64,000 nucleotides of DNA from NCBI RefSeq assembly GCF_003391395.1, contig NZ_CP024190.1, positions 1,674,001 through 1,738,000 of the forward strand, read 5' to 3'. The notes under the pieces were generated by a model, which was not told where the DNA came from, searched no databases, and saw only the letters and a list, made by a program, of their open reading frames with translations. The DNA is from Mycobacterium marinum (lineage in GTDB: Bacteria > Actinomycetota > Actinomycetes > Mycobacteriales > Mycobacteriaceae). The translations under genes and the position numbers were made by a program. Below are positions 18,080 through 26,088 of this stretch, piece by piece; position 1 is the first letter of the stretch; each line of letters begins with the position of its first letter.

Positions 18080-19837
18080 ATGACCGACGAACCACATCCG
18101 CAGGATGCGGGTCCATCCCTGGGCGTGCCCTCAGGTGACGGTCTACGTCCGTTGCGCCTCACGCTGTCTCAGCTGCGGCTGCGTGAGCTGCTGGTCGAGG
18201 TGCAGGAACGGGTCGAGCAGATCGTCGAGGGCCGCGACCGTCTCGACGGACTGGTGGAGGCCATGCTGGTGGTCACGTCGGGCCTGGAGTTGGACGCCAC
18301 CTTGCGCACGATCGTTCACTCGGCCACCAATCTTGTCGACGCTCGATATTGCGCCCTGGAGGTGCACGATCGGGATAAGCGCGTGTTGCAGTTCGTCTAT
18401 GAGGGCATCGACGAGGACACGGTTGCCCGTATCGGGCACCTGCCCGAGGGCCTGGGCGTCATCGGTCTTCTCATCGATGAGCCCAAACCCTTACGGCTGG
18501 AAGATATTTCCCAGCACCCTGCCTCGATCGGCTTTCCGTCGCATCACCCGCCGATGCGGACCTTCCTCGGGGTTCCGGTTCGGGTGCGCGACGTGTCGCT
18601 GGGCACTCTGTACCTGACCGACAAGACCAACGGGCAACCGTTCAGCGACGACGACGAATTGCTGGTACAGGCACTGGCGGCGGCGGCCGGTATCGCAATC
18701 GCCAACGCGCGCCTCTACGAACAGGCCAAAGCGCGACAGGCGTGGATCGGGGCCACCCGTGACATCGCCACCGAACTGTTGTCCGGCACCGAACCGGCGA
18801 GTGTGTTTCGGCTCGTCGCCGAGGAGGCGCTCAAGCTCACGTCGGCCGACGCCGCGCTGGTGGCCGTTCCCGTCGACGAGGACGTGCCCGCTTCCGAGGT
18901 GGCACAGCTACTGGTGATTGAAACGGTTGGCAATGCGGTGGCTGCGGCCGAGGGGTGCACCATCGCGGTAGCGGGTACCGCCCTGGCAGAGGTCTTGCCC
19001 GACAGCGCTCCACGGCAAGTCGACAAGATCGCTGTCGAGGGTGTGGACGAACTGGGCGACACGGGTCCGGCGCTGGTCTTGCCGCTGCGCGCCACCGATG
19101 CCGTGGCAGGTGTCGTGGTGCTGCTGCATCCCAGCAGTCCGGAGTCGGTCACCGAAGAGCAGCTCGAGATGATGGCCGCCTTTGCCGACCAGGCCGCGCT
19201 GGCCCTGCAGCTGGCCACCTCGCAGCGTCGAATGCGCGAACTTGACGTGATGACCGAGCGCGATCGCATCGCACGCGATCTCCACGATCACGTGATCCAG
19301 CGGTTGTTCGCCATCGGTCTGGCGTTGCAGGGCAGTGTGCCGCGAACGCGTGAACCCAAAGTTCAGCAACGGCTTTCAGAAGTGATCGATGACCTGCAGG
19401 GGGTGATCCAGGAAATCAGAACGACCATCTTCGACCTGCATGGGTCATCGCAGGGCGTCACTCGGTTACGGCAGCGAATCGATGCCGCCGTCGCTGCGTT
19501 CGGCAGCTCGGGATTGCGCACCACCGTCCAATTCATCGGGCCGCTGTCGGTGGTTGACAACGTGCTCGCCGACCACGCCGAGGCGGTGGTCAGGGAAGCG
19601 GTCAGCAACGCGGTCCGGCACGCGCAGGCCACCACCCTGACCGTTCGGGTCAAGGTCGACGACGACTTGTGCATTGAGGTCAGTGACAACGGGCGCGGGA
19701 TGCCCAAGTCGTACACCAGTAGCGGGCTGACGAATCTGCGGCGGCGCGCCCAGGAGGCTGGCGGCCAGTTCACCATCGAAAGCCCGGCCGCTGGCGGCGG
19801 AACGTTGTTGCGCTGGTCAGCCCCGCTCATCCAATAG
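18080..19837 (+). CDS. dosS: Haem-containing oxygen/redox sensor kinase DosS (DevS)
   Basis: 585 residues: two GAF domains (about 65-205 and 230-385) and a HisKA_3/HATPase_c module. In GAF-A the HH pair at 155-156 (GFPSHHPPMRTFLGVPV) contains the haem ligand; by alignment with the M. tuberculosis protein the ligand is H156. The phosphorylated His is H402 in RDLHDHVIQRLF. The HATPase N box is EAVSNAVRHAQ and the G box is DNGRGMP. It starts 11 bp after dosR. Its last 21 bp overlap the 3' end of the convergent nitroreductase gene. Confidence 0.96.
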   Translation: MTDEPHPQDAGPSLGVPSGDGLRPLRLTLSQLRLRELLVEVQERVEQIVEGRDRLDGLVEAMLVVTSGLELDATLRTIVHSATNLVDARYCALEVHDRDKRVLQFVYEGIDEDTVARIGHLPEGLGVIGLLIDEPKPLRLEDISQHPASIGFPSHHPPMRTFLGVPVRVRDVSLGTLYLTDKTNGQPFSDDDELLVQALAAAAGIAIANARLYEQAKARQAWIGATRDIATELLSGTEPASVFRLVAEEALKLTSADAALVAVPVDEDVPASEVAQLLVIETVGNAVAAAEGCTIAVAGTALAEVLPDSAPRQVDKIAVEGVDELGDTGPALVLPLRATDAVAGVVVLLHPSSPESVTEEQLEMMAAFADQAALALQLATSQRRMRELDVMTERDRIARDLHDHVIQRLFAIGLALQGSVPRTREPKVQQRLSEVIDDLQGVIQEIRTTIFDLHGSSQGVTRLRQRIDAAVAAFGSSGLRTTVQFIGPLSVVDNVLADHAEAVVREAVSNAVRHAQATTLTVRVKVDDDLCIEVSDNGRGMPKSYTSSGLTNLRRRAQEAGGQFTIESPAAGGGTLLRWSAPLIQ

Positions 19838-20815
19838 TTGTTCGGGCCATTCGACCACCCGGGAAAGGTTGCGACGCGGCGTTGCCGGCAGCGGATCGGC
19901 ATTGATCGGTGCCCAACCAACACGCAGCAGCATTTGCGGATGGGCACTGCCACCGAATACATCCTTGCGAATCGCTTGGCGGGTCTTGTGGACCTCCAGC
20001 GGTTCGGTGATGGGACAGGAGGCCAACCCCATCGCCGTCGCGGTCAACAGGACAGCGCTGGTCGCCTCGCCCGCGCGAAGTCTTGATGCCCGGTCATCTT
20101 CCTCGGTGCCCAGCGCCAGGATCACGGCGCTGTCGGCGGCCGGTGAGACCCCCGACGGCTGGGCCAGCCCAGGCCCAGCGAAAAGGCGTCCGGGAATCGG
20201 GGCGTCCTGATCCGACGGGGGCGTATTGCGGGCCGGAACTCCGGCTACCGCGCCGTATCGTCCACTCCACGTGGTGAGTTCGCGCATGTACTCGTCATTG
20301 GTGGCGTGGTCCCAGACCGCCTGCGCCACAACTTCGCGCATCTTGTCCAGCGCTGCGACCTGGCGCAGCGCCACGTCGCAGCGGGCTACCCGGGCCGCCA
20401 TCTGGGCGATGTCGCCGGCGGCCACTGGCCAGGAACTGTAGGCCCGCCGGTCCGTTCGCCGCCGCGGGATGGCCGCCGCAAGCGCGATGTCGCCCTGATC
20501 CGGTGGCTTCGCCTGCAGCTCGAGGCTCGCCAGATGACGGGAGTTGTCCGGGTCGGGAATGCGGGTCACCGTGGCTTGCCAGCCCATCGACGCCAGGGCG
20601 ACGACACAGTGATGCAGTGCGACGCCGCAGCTGATGATCAGGTCGCGGCCGTCCGGGTCGGTGCTGTGCAGCTGCATATCCGGCTCGGAGAAGAGCTCCA
20701 AACTTCTCGAGGTGACCTGCCAGCGCCACGGCTGCGTGTTGTGAATGGACGGTGCGCGGGTGGCCAGCGTGAGGACCGTTCGCAGGGTGCCCACGTCTGG
20801 GAATTGGGCGTTCAT
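19817..20815 (-). CDS. Acg-family nitroreductase-like protein (Rv3131-like)
   Basis: 332 residues, the same length as M. tuberculosis Rv3131. The family pattern ATRAPSIHNTQPWRW lies near the N-terminus, PRRRTDRRAYSSWPV in the middle, and LLRVGWAP near the end. Acg-type proteins keep the nitroreductase fold and may hold or sequester FMN, but catalytic activity is doubtful in several members. The start ATG at 20815 follows GGAAAGGCAGCG. It is divergent from tgs1 across a DosR box and convergent with dosS, so DosR control is likely. Confidence 0.9.
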   Translation of the reverse strand: MNAQFPDVGTLRTVLTLATRAPSIHNTQPWRWQVTSRSLELFSEPDMQLHSTDPDGRDLIISCGVALHHCVVALASMGWQATVTRIPDPDNSRHLASLELQAKPPDQGDIALAAAIPRRRTDRRAYSSWPVAAGDIAQMAARVARCDVALRQVAALDKMREVVAQAVWDHATNDEYMRELTTWSGRYGAVAGVPARNTPPSDQDAPIPGRLFAGPGLAQPSGVSPAADSAVILALGTEEDDRASRLRAGEATSAVLLTATAMGLASCPITEPLEVHKTRQAIRKDVFGGSAHPQMLLRVGWAPINADPLPATPRRNLSRVVEWPEQLLDERG

Positions 20816-20915
20816 CGCTGCCTTTCCGGTCAGACAAGCCGTCCCATCGCTGTCATACGTCAAGGATCGGTGTGCGATCTCTGATCGTGGCAGAGGATGA
20901 AGCCACCGGCAACGA

Positions 20916-20929
20916 GGGACCTTTGGCCC
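20916..20929. promoter_or_regulatory. DosR box between the nitroreductase and tgs1
   Basis: GGGACCTTTGGCCC is a perfect match to GGGACYWWNGNCCC. It lies 78 bp before the tgs1 start and 101 bp before the divergent nitroreductase start, so it could serve one or both promoters. Confidence 0.8.
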
Positions 20930-21006
20930 TGCTCCGAGCCGTGGCCGCACCGGAATAGTGGTACTGCGGGTTGCAGATAAACCGCGGGAGGTTGGGAAAA
21001 GCGCTC

Positions 21007-22395
21007 ATGAACCATCTGACGACGCTCGATAGCGGGTTCCTCAAGGCCGAAGATGCGGACCCGCGGGTGAGTCTGGCGATCGGTGGCCTGGCTGTCATCG
21101 AGGGGCCGGCACCCGAGCAGCATGACCTGGTGTCGGTGTTCTCCGAGCGGATCCGCGCTTGTCCGCGGTTTGCCCAACGACTGCGTCGGTACCCGTTCGA
21201 CCTCGGCGCACCACAGTGGGTGGATGACCCCGACTTCGACATCGCCCGGCACGTGCGGCGCGTGGCGCTGCCCCATCCCGGCGATGATGGTGCGCTGTAC
21301 CGGCTGGTTGCCGACGTGATGGCGCGGCGCCTGGACCGCGATCGGCCGCTGTGGGAACTCTGGGCTATCGAGGGCCTCGCCGGAGAGCGGTGGGCGATGC
21401 TGACAAAGGTGCACCACTGCATGGCCGACGGGATCGCGGCAACCCACATACTTACCGGGCTATGCGACCGCGATGGTGGCGGCGCGGCCGACGGTTCGGC
21501 CCGCTGCCGCGCCGAGCAGCGGCTGAAAGCGGCCGCCGCCCGCCCCCGCAGCGGGCTAAGTGGGCTGTGGAATGCGCCCGCCGCGATCGCTTCAGGGGTG
21601 GTCCGCCTGGCCCAAGGGGCGGGCGAACTTGTCACCGGCCTGCTGACCCCGGCGGCGTCGGCGCTGACCGGGCCGCTCAGCGACCTGCGCCGGTTCAGCG
21701 GGGCTCGGGTGCCGATGGCCGACCTCGAACTGGTTTGTGAGACATTCGACGTCACCATCAACGACGTCGCGCTGGCTGCCATTACCGAGAGCTACCGCAA
21801 CGTGCTGCTGGCGCGGGGCCAGCAACCGCAGCAGGGTTCGTTGCGAACACTGGTGCCGGTTTCGGTGCGGGCCGACAACGCCTTCGACAAGACCGACAAT
21901 CGGGTCTCGGCGATGCTGCCGAACTTGCCCGTGGACGAGGAGGATCCGGTTCAGCGGTTGCGCAAGGTGCATGCCCGGTTGGGGCAAACCAAGGCCAGCG
22001 GCCAGCCCCAAGCCGGAAACCTGTTCCTATCTCTGGCCCATCGCATCCCGTTCGCACTGACCGCCTGGACCGTTGGCGTCTTGATGCGGCTACCGCAACG
22101 CGGAGTCGCAACGGTGGCGACGAATGTGCCCGGTCCACGCGAACCACTGCAGATCATGGGTCGGCCAGTGGCCGCGGTATTCCCGGTGCCGCCGCTGGCG
22201 ATGCACCTGCGCACCGGCGTCGCGATGCTCAGCTACGCCAACGACCTGTACTTCGGCATACTCACCGACTACAACGCGGTCGCAGACGCGGATCAGCTGG
22301 CGCGGGGGATCGAAGCCGCGGTGGCCCGGCTGGTGGCGATCAGCAAGCGGCGCAAGGCCCGTCGCGCTCGCGGACCGTTGTCACTGGTGGTGTGA
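21007..22395 (+). CDS. tgs1: Triacylglycerol synthase Tgs1 (wax ester synthase/DGAT family)
   Basis: 462 residues. The WS/DGAT active-site motif HHxxxDG is present as HHCMADG (136-142), in TKVHHCMADGIAATH. The C-terminal family motif NVPGPREPLQIMG is also intact. It transfers an acyl-CoA to diacylglycerol, making storage lipid during hypoxia. The start MNHLTTLDSGFL is chosen because it matches the family N-terminus and the known length of about 463; the open frame begins 12 codons earlier. It is preceded by a perfect DosR box and overlaps the haemoglobin gene by 4 bp. Confidence 0.95.
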   Translation: MNHLTTLDSGFLKAEDADPRVSLAIGGLAVIEGPAPEQHDLVSVFSERIRACPRFAQRLRRYPFDLGAPQWVDDPDFDIARHVRRVALPHPGDDGALYRLVADVMARRLDRDRPLWELWAIEGLAGERWAMLTKVHHCMADGIAATHILTGLCDRDGGGAADGSARCRAEQRLKAAAARPRSGLSGLWNAPAAIASGVVRLAQGAGELVTGLLTPAASALTGPLSDLRRFSGARVPMADLELVCETFDVTINDVALAAITESYRNVLLARGQQPQQGSLRTLVPVSVRADNAFDKTDNRVSAMLPNLPVDEEDPVQRLRKVHARLGQTKASGQPQAGNLFLSLAHRIPFALTAWTVGVLMRLPQRGVATVATNVPGPREPLQIMGRPVAAVFPVPPLAMHLRTGVAMLSYANDLYFGILTDYNAVADADQLARGIEAAVARLVAISKRRKARRARGPLSLVV

Positions 22396-22814
22396 GGATG
22401 GGCGATTCTGCTAGCGACCTGGCAAACCGCACCGATGTCGCGGCACTGTTGCGCCGGTTCTACGGTCGAGCCTTGGACGACGAGGTGTTGGCGGAGCCGT
22501 TTACCGAACTGCGGTCGAGCGGGCTGGACTCGCACCTTCCGGTCATGTGCGACTTCTGGGAGACGGTGTTGTTCCGTGCCGGTCGCTATCGTGGTAGCGC
22601 GCTGACAGCCCACCGGGATCTACACCGGCAGACCCCGCTGCGCGCCCGCCATTTCGTCCGCTGGCTGACCATTTGGAATGACACCGTCGATGCGATGTAT
22701 CGCGGGCCGGTGGCCGAGCATGCGAAAGTTCAGGCCGCCAGGATCGCCTGGGCGATGCATCGCCGGCTCAACGGAGTGGATGCCCTCGAACTCGACGCAC
22801 TCGTCGGCCGCTGA
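22392..22814 (+). CDS. glbP: Group III truncated haemoglobin
   Basis: 140 residues. Features of group III (P-type) 2/2 globins: short N-terminal helix LLRRFYGRALDDEVLAEPF, the FWETVLFRAGRYRG region, proximal His in LTAHRDL (H74, aligned with H72 of Campylobacter Ctb), and a downstream W in HFVRWL. These globins bind O2, NO or related ligands; their physiological role is little known. The GTG at 22392 overlaps the tgs1 stop (an ATG at 22398 is also possible), so it is co-translated with tgs1 and probably DosR-induced. M. tuberculosis, as I recall, has no group III globin, so this gene is an addition in the dormancy locus. Confidence 0.82.
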   Translation: MRMGDSASDLANRTDVAALLRRFYGRALDDEVLAEPFTELRSSGLDSHLPVMCDFWETVLFRAGRYRGSALTAHRDLHRQTPLRARHFVRWLTIWNDTVDAMYRGPVAEHAKVQAARIAWAMHRRLNGVDALELDALVGR

Positions 22815-22823
22815 GGTAACGCC

Positions 22824-22881
22824 CCGAGCGTCACGCCAGAGTGACGCTCCATGCCGAACGCCACGCTGGCGTGACGCTCGG
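22824..22881. repeat. Nested inverted repeats between convergent genes
   Basis: An outer perfect 16-bp pair, CCGAGCGTCACGCCAG (22824-22839) and its complement (22866-22881), encloses a second arrangement in which GAGCGTCAC (22826-22834) pairs with GTGACGCTC (22841-22849). The outer and inner hairpins share sequence and are mutually exclusive. The position between convergent stop codons suits a bidirectional terminator, but no T-tract follows; a dispersed intergenic palindrome is equally possible. Confidence 0.75.
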
Positions 22882-22893
22882 CGCAGAAGGGGA

Positions 22894-23322
22894 TCAGGCG
22901 AAGGTGTCGTTGCGGTCTGGCTCCGGGCCGAACTTGAAGTGCCGTCCGGTGATTCCGGTCGGGATCACCCGCACGTAGTGCAACTTCAAGGTCGGGATCC
23001 ACGGTGACAGTTTGGCGCGCTCTGCTCGTTGCACCTCCGCGTCGGTTCTCAGTACCTGAGCGCGACCCTTGACGATCACACTCCAGCCTTCGGTATCGCT
23101 GTGATCGTCAGCTTCAAAGGCGACCGGGCTACTCGTCACGGCGAGAAACAGTTTGGTGCCCTCGGCGGTGCGGAACAGCACGGTGCGATCCTGCACCACG
23201 TAGTTGACCGGGAAGATCTCCGGCTCGCCGGCGATGCTGGTGACCAACCGCCCCAGCGCCGCGCTGCTCAGCAGCTTCCAGCTTTGATCGTCAGACAGAA
23301 ACGTGACTGGTCGGTCGGGCAT
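22894..23322 (-). CDS. PNPOx-like flavin/F420-binding split-barrel protein (Rv3129-like)
   Basis: 142 residues with the pattern of small pyridoxamine-oxidase-fold proteins: SWKLLSSAALGRLVTSIAGEPEIFPVNYVV, then FRTAEGTKL, VAFEADDH and GWSVIVKGRAQV. They bind FMN or F420 and act as reductases. The ATG at 23322 follows GAGAAAGG; the frame is open for 12 further codons that overlap the upstream gene. It starts 4 bp after the nitroreductase stop, so the two form an operon. Confidence 0.85.
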   Translation of the reverse strand: MPDRPVTFLSDDQSWKLLSSAALGRLVTSIAGEPEIFPVNYVVQDRTVLFRTAEGTKLFLAVTSSPVAFEADDHSDTEGWSVIVKGRAQVLRTDAEVQRAERAKLSPWIPTLKLHYVRVIPTGITGRHFKFGPEPDRNDTFA

Positions 23323-23326
23323 CGTT

Positions 23327-24322
23327 TCAACCTTTCTCGGGCTTCTGGCGAACTTCAAAAATACTGTCTAGTCCTCGCCGCGGCGTCGGAGCGGGAATTT
23401 CTTCGATCAGCGGAGTGATCCCAGCGCGGATCACGACTTGCGGTTGACCGCGTCGGCCGATCAGGTCGGCGACGATGTCGCGACTTTCGTTCGACTCGAT
23501 CAGATGCGTCAAGGTGCACGTTGCCATTCCGGCCATGGTGCATTCGAGCAGAGCGCTGGACAACACCTCACCGCACCGCAATACGTCGGCCCGAGTGTCG
23601 CCGAGGGTGGATAGAACAAGGATTTTCGACCAGTCCGAGGTGATTTCGGGCCGGCGGTCCTGGTGACTGCGAACCGGAAAATCGCGGCTCAGGTCTACCC
23701 GCTGGCGCTCGGTGTCGGAAGCGAGCGCCAGCGGTGGCACGCCATCGGTCAGCACGAACGGTGAAGTCCACCAATCCAGTTCGGCATGATAGGACAAGTC
23801 ATCGCGCCGCAGCGCCGCGCTGAGGTGCGACGCTTGCACCAGTTGTGGCCGTTGTTCGTCGGTGAGCACGTCGAGCATCGCGATGTCGTTGTCGATGGTG
23901 TTCCTCAGCACCCCTTCAAACAGGTCCCAGTAGCGAGGACGGTCAAACGCAAGTCGATCGGTGCGCCGTTGCAGGATCGACTCGGCCCGTTTGAGTTCGG
24001 TCTCGGTGACTTCCTCGATGGGGCTGAAGTCGACCGCGGCCAGATGGTTGGGGTCATCGGGGGTGGGGAAGCGGGTGATGCTGGGTTGCCAGCCCGCCGC
24101 CGTCATGGCTACGCCCAGATGGTCGAGCACCGCCCCGCAGCTGATGAGGGTTTCCCGGCCGGAATGGTCTGTGGCGGGAACGGTTCGGCCGCGATCGGCG
24201 AACAGGTGAACAGCCACGACCTCGGAACCGGAATCGCGGTCGGCCACCCACCGCCACGGTTGGCTGTTGTGTACGGATGGCGCCCGGCAGGCCAGCAGCA
24301 CTGCGGTTTTGAGCACCTCCAT
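23327..24322 (-). CDS. Acg-family nitroreductase-like protein (Rv3127-like)
   Basis: 331 residues from the ATG at 24322, which follows GAGGG by 7 nt; an upstream in-frame ATG at 24379 would give 350 residues but has no ribosome site. Core motif LACRAPSVHNSQPWRW, then LQRRTDRLAFDRPRYWD and a C-terminal VIRAGITP stretch, as in Rv3127, Rv3131 and Acg. It is a paralogue of the gene at 19.8 kb, so the dormancy block is flanked by two members of this family. No clear GGGAC box was found immediately upstream. Confidence 0.88.
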   Translation of the reverse strand: MEVLKTAVLLACRAPSVHNSQPWRWVADRDSGSEVVAVHLFADRGRTVPATDHSGRETLISCGAVLDHLGVAMTAAGWQPSITRFPTPDDPNHLAAVDFSPIEEVTETELKRAESILQRRTDRLAFDRPRYWDLFEGVLRNTIDNDIAMLDVLTDEQRPQLVQASHLSAALRRDDLSYHAELDWWTSPFVLTDGVPPLALASDTERQRVDLSRDFPVRSHQDRRPEITSDWSKILVLSTLGDTRADVLRCGEVLSSALLECTMAGMATCTLTHLIESNESRDIVADLIGRRGQPQVVIRAGITPLIEEIPAPTPRRGLDSIFEVRQKPEKG

Positions 24323-24473
24323 GTCCACACCCTCGAGGCTACGGACGGCCTGAAGCGGCTGGCTAGGGTCATTCGTCATTCAGCGCAAATACCTTGTGCC
24401 ACTGTGCGTTCAGGGTGGGGTTGCTGCTCGTTCGGGCTCTGATTCTGTCGGTGGCCGCTCGTATCATTCGAAC

Positions 24474-25846
24474 ATGAGTTCGATTAGTCGGGAAGAGGTT
24501 GTTGCGGCTTTCGACGCGCTCGATGCGGTGATGACGCGGCTGCAGGACTTGTGTTTTGACGGGTTGACGACGCCGGAGCGGTTGGCGTTGTTGCAGCGTT
24601 GTGAGGTTGCGCGGCGTCGGTTGCCCAGCATCGAGCATCCGCTGATCAATCAGCTGGTGGAGCAGGCCGGTGAGCAGGAGTTGGGTGGGAAACTGGCGGC
24701 GGTGTTGGCCGGTCGGTTACGGGTCAGTCGCGGGAAGCCAGTCGGCGGCTGGGGGAGGCCGCTGATCTGGGTCCGCGCCGGGCGTTGACGGGCGAACAGC
24801 TGGCGCCGTTATTGAGTGCGACCGCGGCCGCGGTGCGTCAGGGGCGTATCGGTGCGGGTCATGTGCGGGTGATCCGGGAGTTCTGTGGCCAGGTGCCCGC
24901 CGAGGTGGACCTAGAGACCCGCGAGCGCGCCGAATCGCATCTGGCGCGGTTGGCGGGGCAGTTCCGCCCCGATCAGTTGGCCAAATTGGCGCAGCGGTTG
25001 ATGGATTGTGTGAATCCCGATGGTCGCTATAGCGATGAGGATCGGGCCCGGCGACGCGGCTTGACGCTGGGGCGGCAGGGACGCGACGGGATGTCGCGGA
25101 TCAGCGGCTGGCTGACCCCGGAAGCGCGGGCGGGGTTGGATGCGGTGCTGGCCAAGCTGGCGGCCCCGGGGATGTGCAACCCCGATGACGAGAGTCCGGT
25201 GGTGCAAGCCCCGGCCGGTGCGGACGCCGTGAGTCGTGATCGGCGTTCGGTTGGGCAGCGTCACCATGATGGGCTCAACGCTGCGGTGCGGGCGTTGTTG
25301 GCCTCAGGAGACTTGGGCCAGCACAACGGGTTACCGGCCTCCATCATCGTGACGACCACCCTTGGTGAGCTGCAAAGGGCCTGCGGTCGGGGGCTGACCG
25401 GGGGCGGCACCGTGTTGCCGATATCGGATGTGATCCGGTTGGCCCGTCACGCGCATCACTATCTGGCGGTGTTTGATCGGGGCAAGGCGGTGGGGCTGTA
25501 TCACGCCAAACGGCTGGCCACTGCGGGGCAGCGCCTGGTGTTGTATGCCAAAGACCGTGGTTGCACCCGTCCGGGCTGTGATGTGCCGGGCTATCAATGC
25601 GAGGTGCATCATGTCGCCGCGTGGGCCACCAGCGGGCGCACCGACATCGATCAACTCACTCTGGCCTGCGGGCCTGACCACAAACTGCTCGAGCAGGGCT
25701 GGCGCACTCGCAAGAACGCCCACGGTGATACCGAATGGCTGCCACCGCCGCACTTCGACCATGGACAGCCAAGAACCAACACCTACCACCACCCCGAAAA
25801 ACTGCTCCGCGACAGCGCAGACGACGAAGGCGAAGAGGGGGGTTGA
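24474..25846 (+). pseudogene. 13E12 (DUF222)-HNH endonuclease family gene, frameshifted
   Basis: The first frame starts MSSISREEVVAAFDALDAV and carries the DUF222 N-terminus to about 24731. The text then reads on in another frame: REASRRLGEAADLGPRRALTG is followed by the rest of DUF222 and a C-terminal HNH nuclease motif (CTRPGCDVPGYQCEVHHV ... DQLTLACGPDHKLLEQGW). The shift (one base lost or two gained) lies at the CGCGGGAAGCC stretch, about 24730-24740. Both halves remain well conserved, so the event is recent, a sequencing error, or a programmed shift. 13E12 proteins are a repeated mycobacterial family of unclear role, often near mobile elements. Confidence 0.8.
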
Positions 25847-25874
25847 TTACGCCGTTGTCTGGCATGCTGAACCC

Positions 25875-26078
25875 ATGGCAGGCAAGGAAATCGATCGGGT
25901 CCGCGCGACGAGCGCGCTGGCGGTGATCAAGCAGCACCCCGCGATGGTGCTGTTCGTGTTGTCGCCGGCGCTGGCGCTGTTGGCTGTCATCTGGTGGCTG
26001 GCTGGTGCCGGTTGGGCAATCGCCGCGGCCCTGGTGGTGTTGGTCGTCGGTGTTGCCGTCGTGGTCCGCAAACGCTGA
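25875..26078 (+). CDS. Small two-helix membrane protein
   Basis: 67 residues starting MAGKEIDRVRATSALAV, with two hydrophobic helices (MVLFVLSPALALLAVIWWL and AIAAALVVLVVGVAVVV) and a basic C-terminal end (RKR). It lies 10 bp before agpS and may be co-transcribed. No function can be assigned. The longer open frame upstream overlaps the HNH gene and is not supported. Confidence 0.7.
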   Translation: MAGKEIDRVRATSALAVIKQHPAMVLFVLSPALALLAVIWWLAGAGWAIAAALVVLVVGVAVVVRKR

Positions 26079-26088
26079 TCGCGCCACG

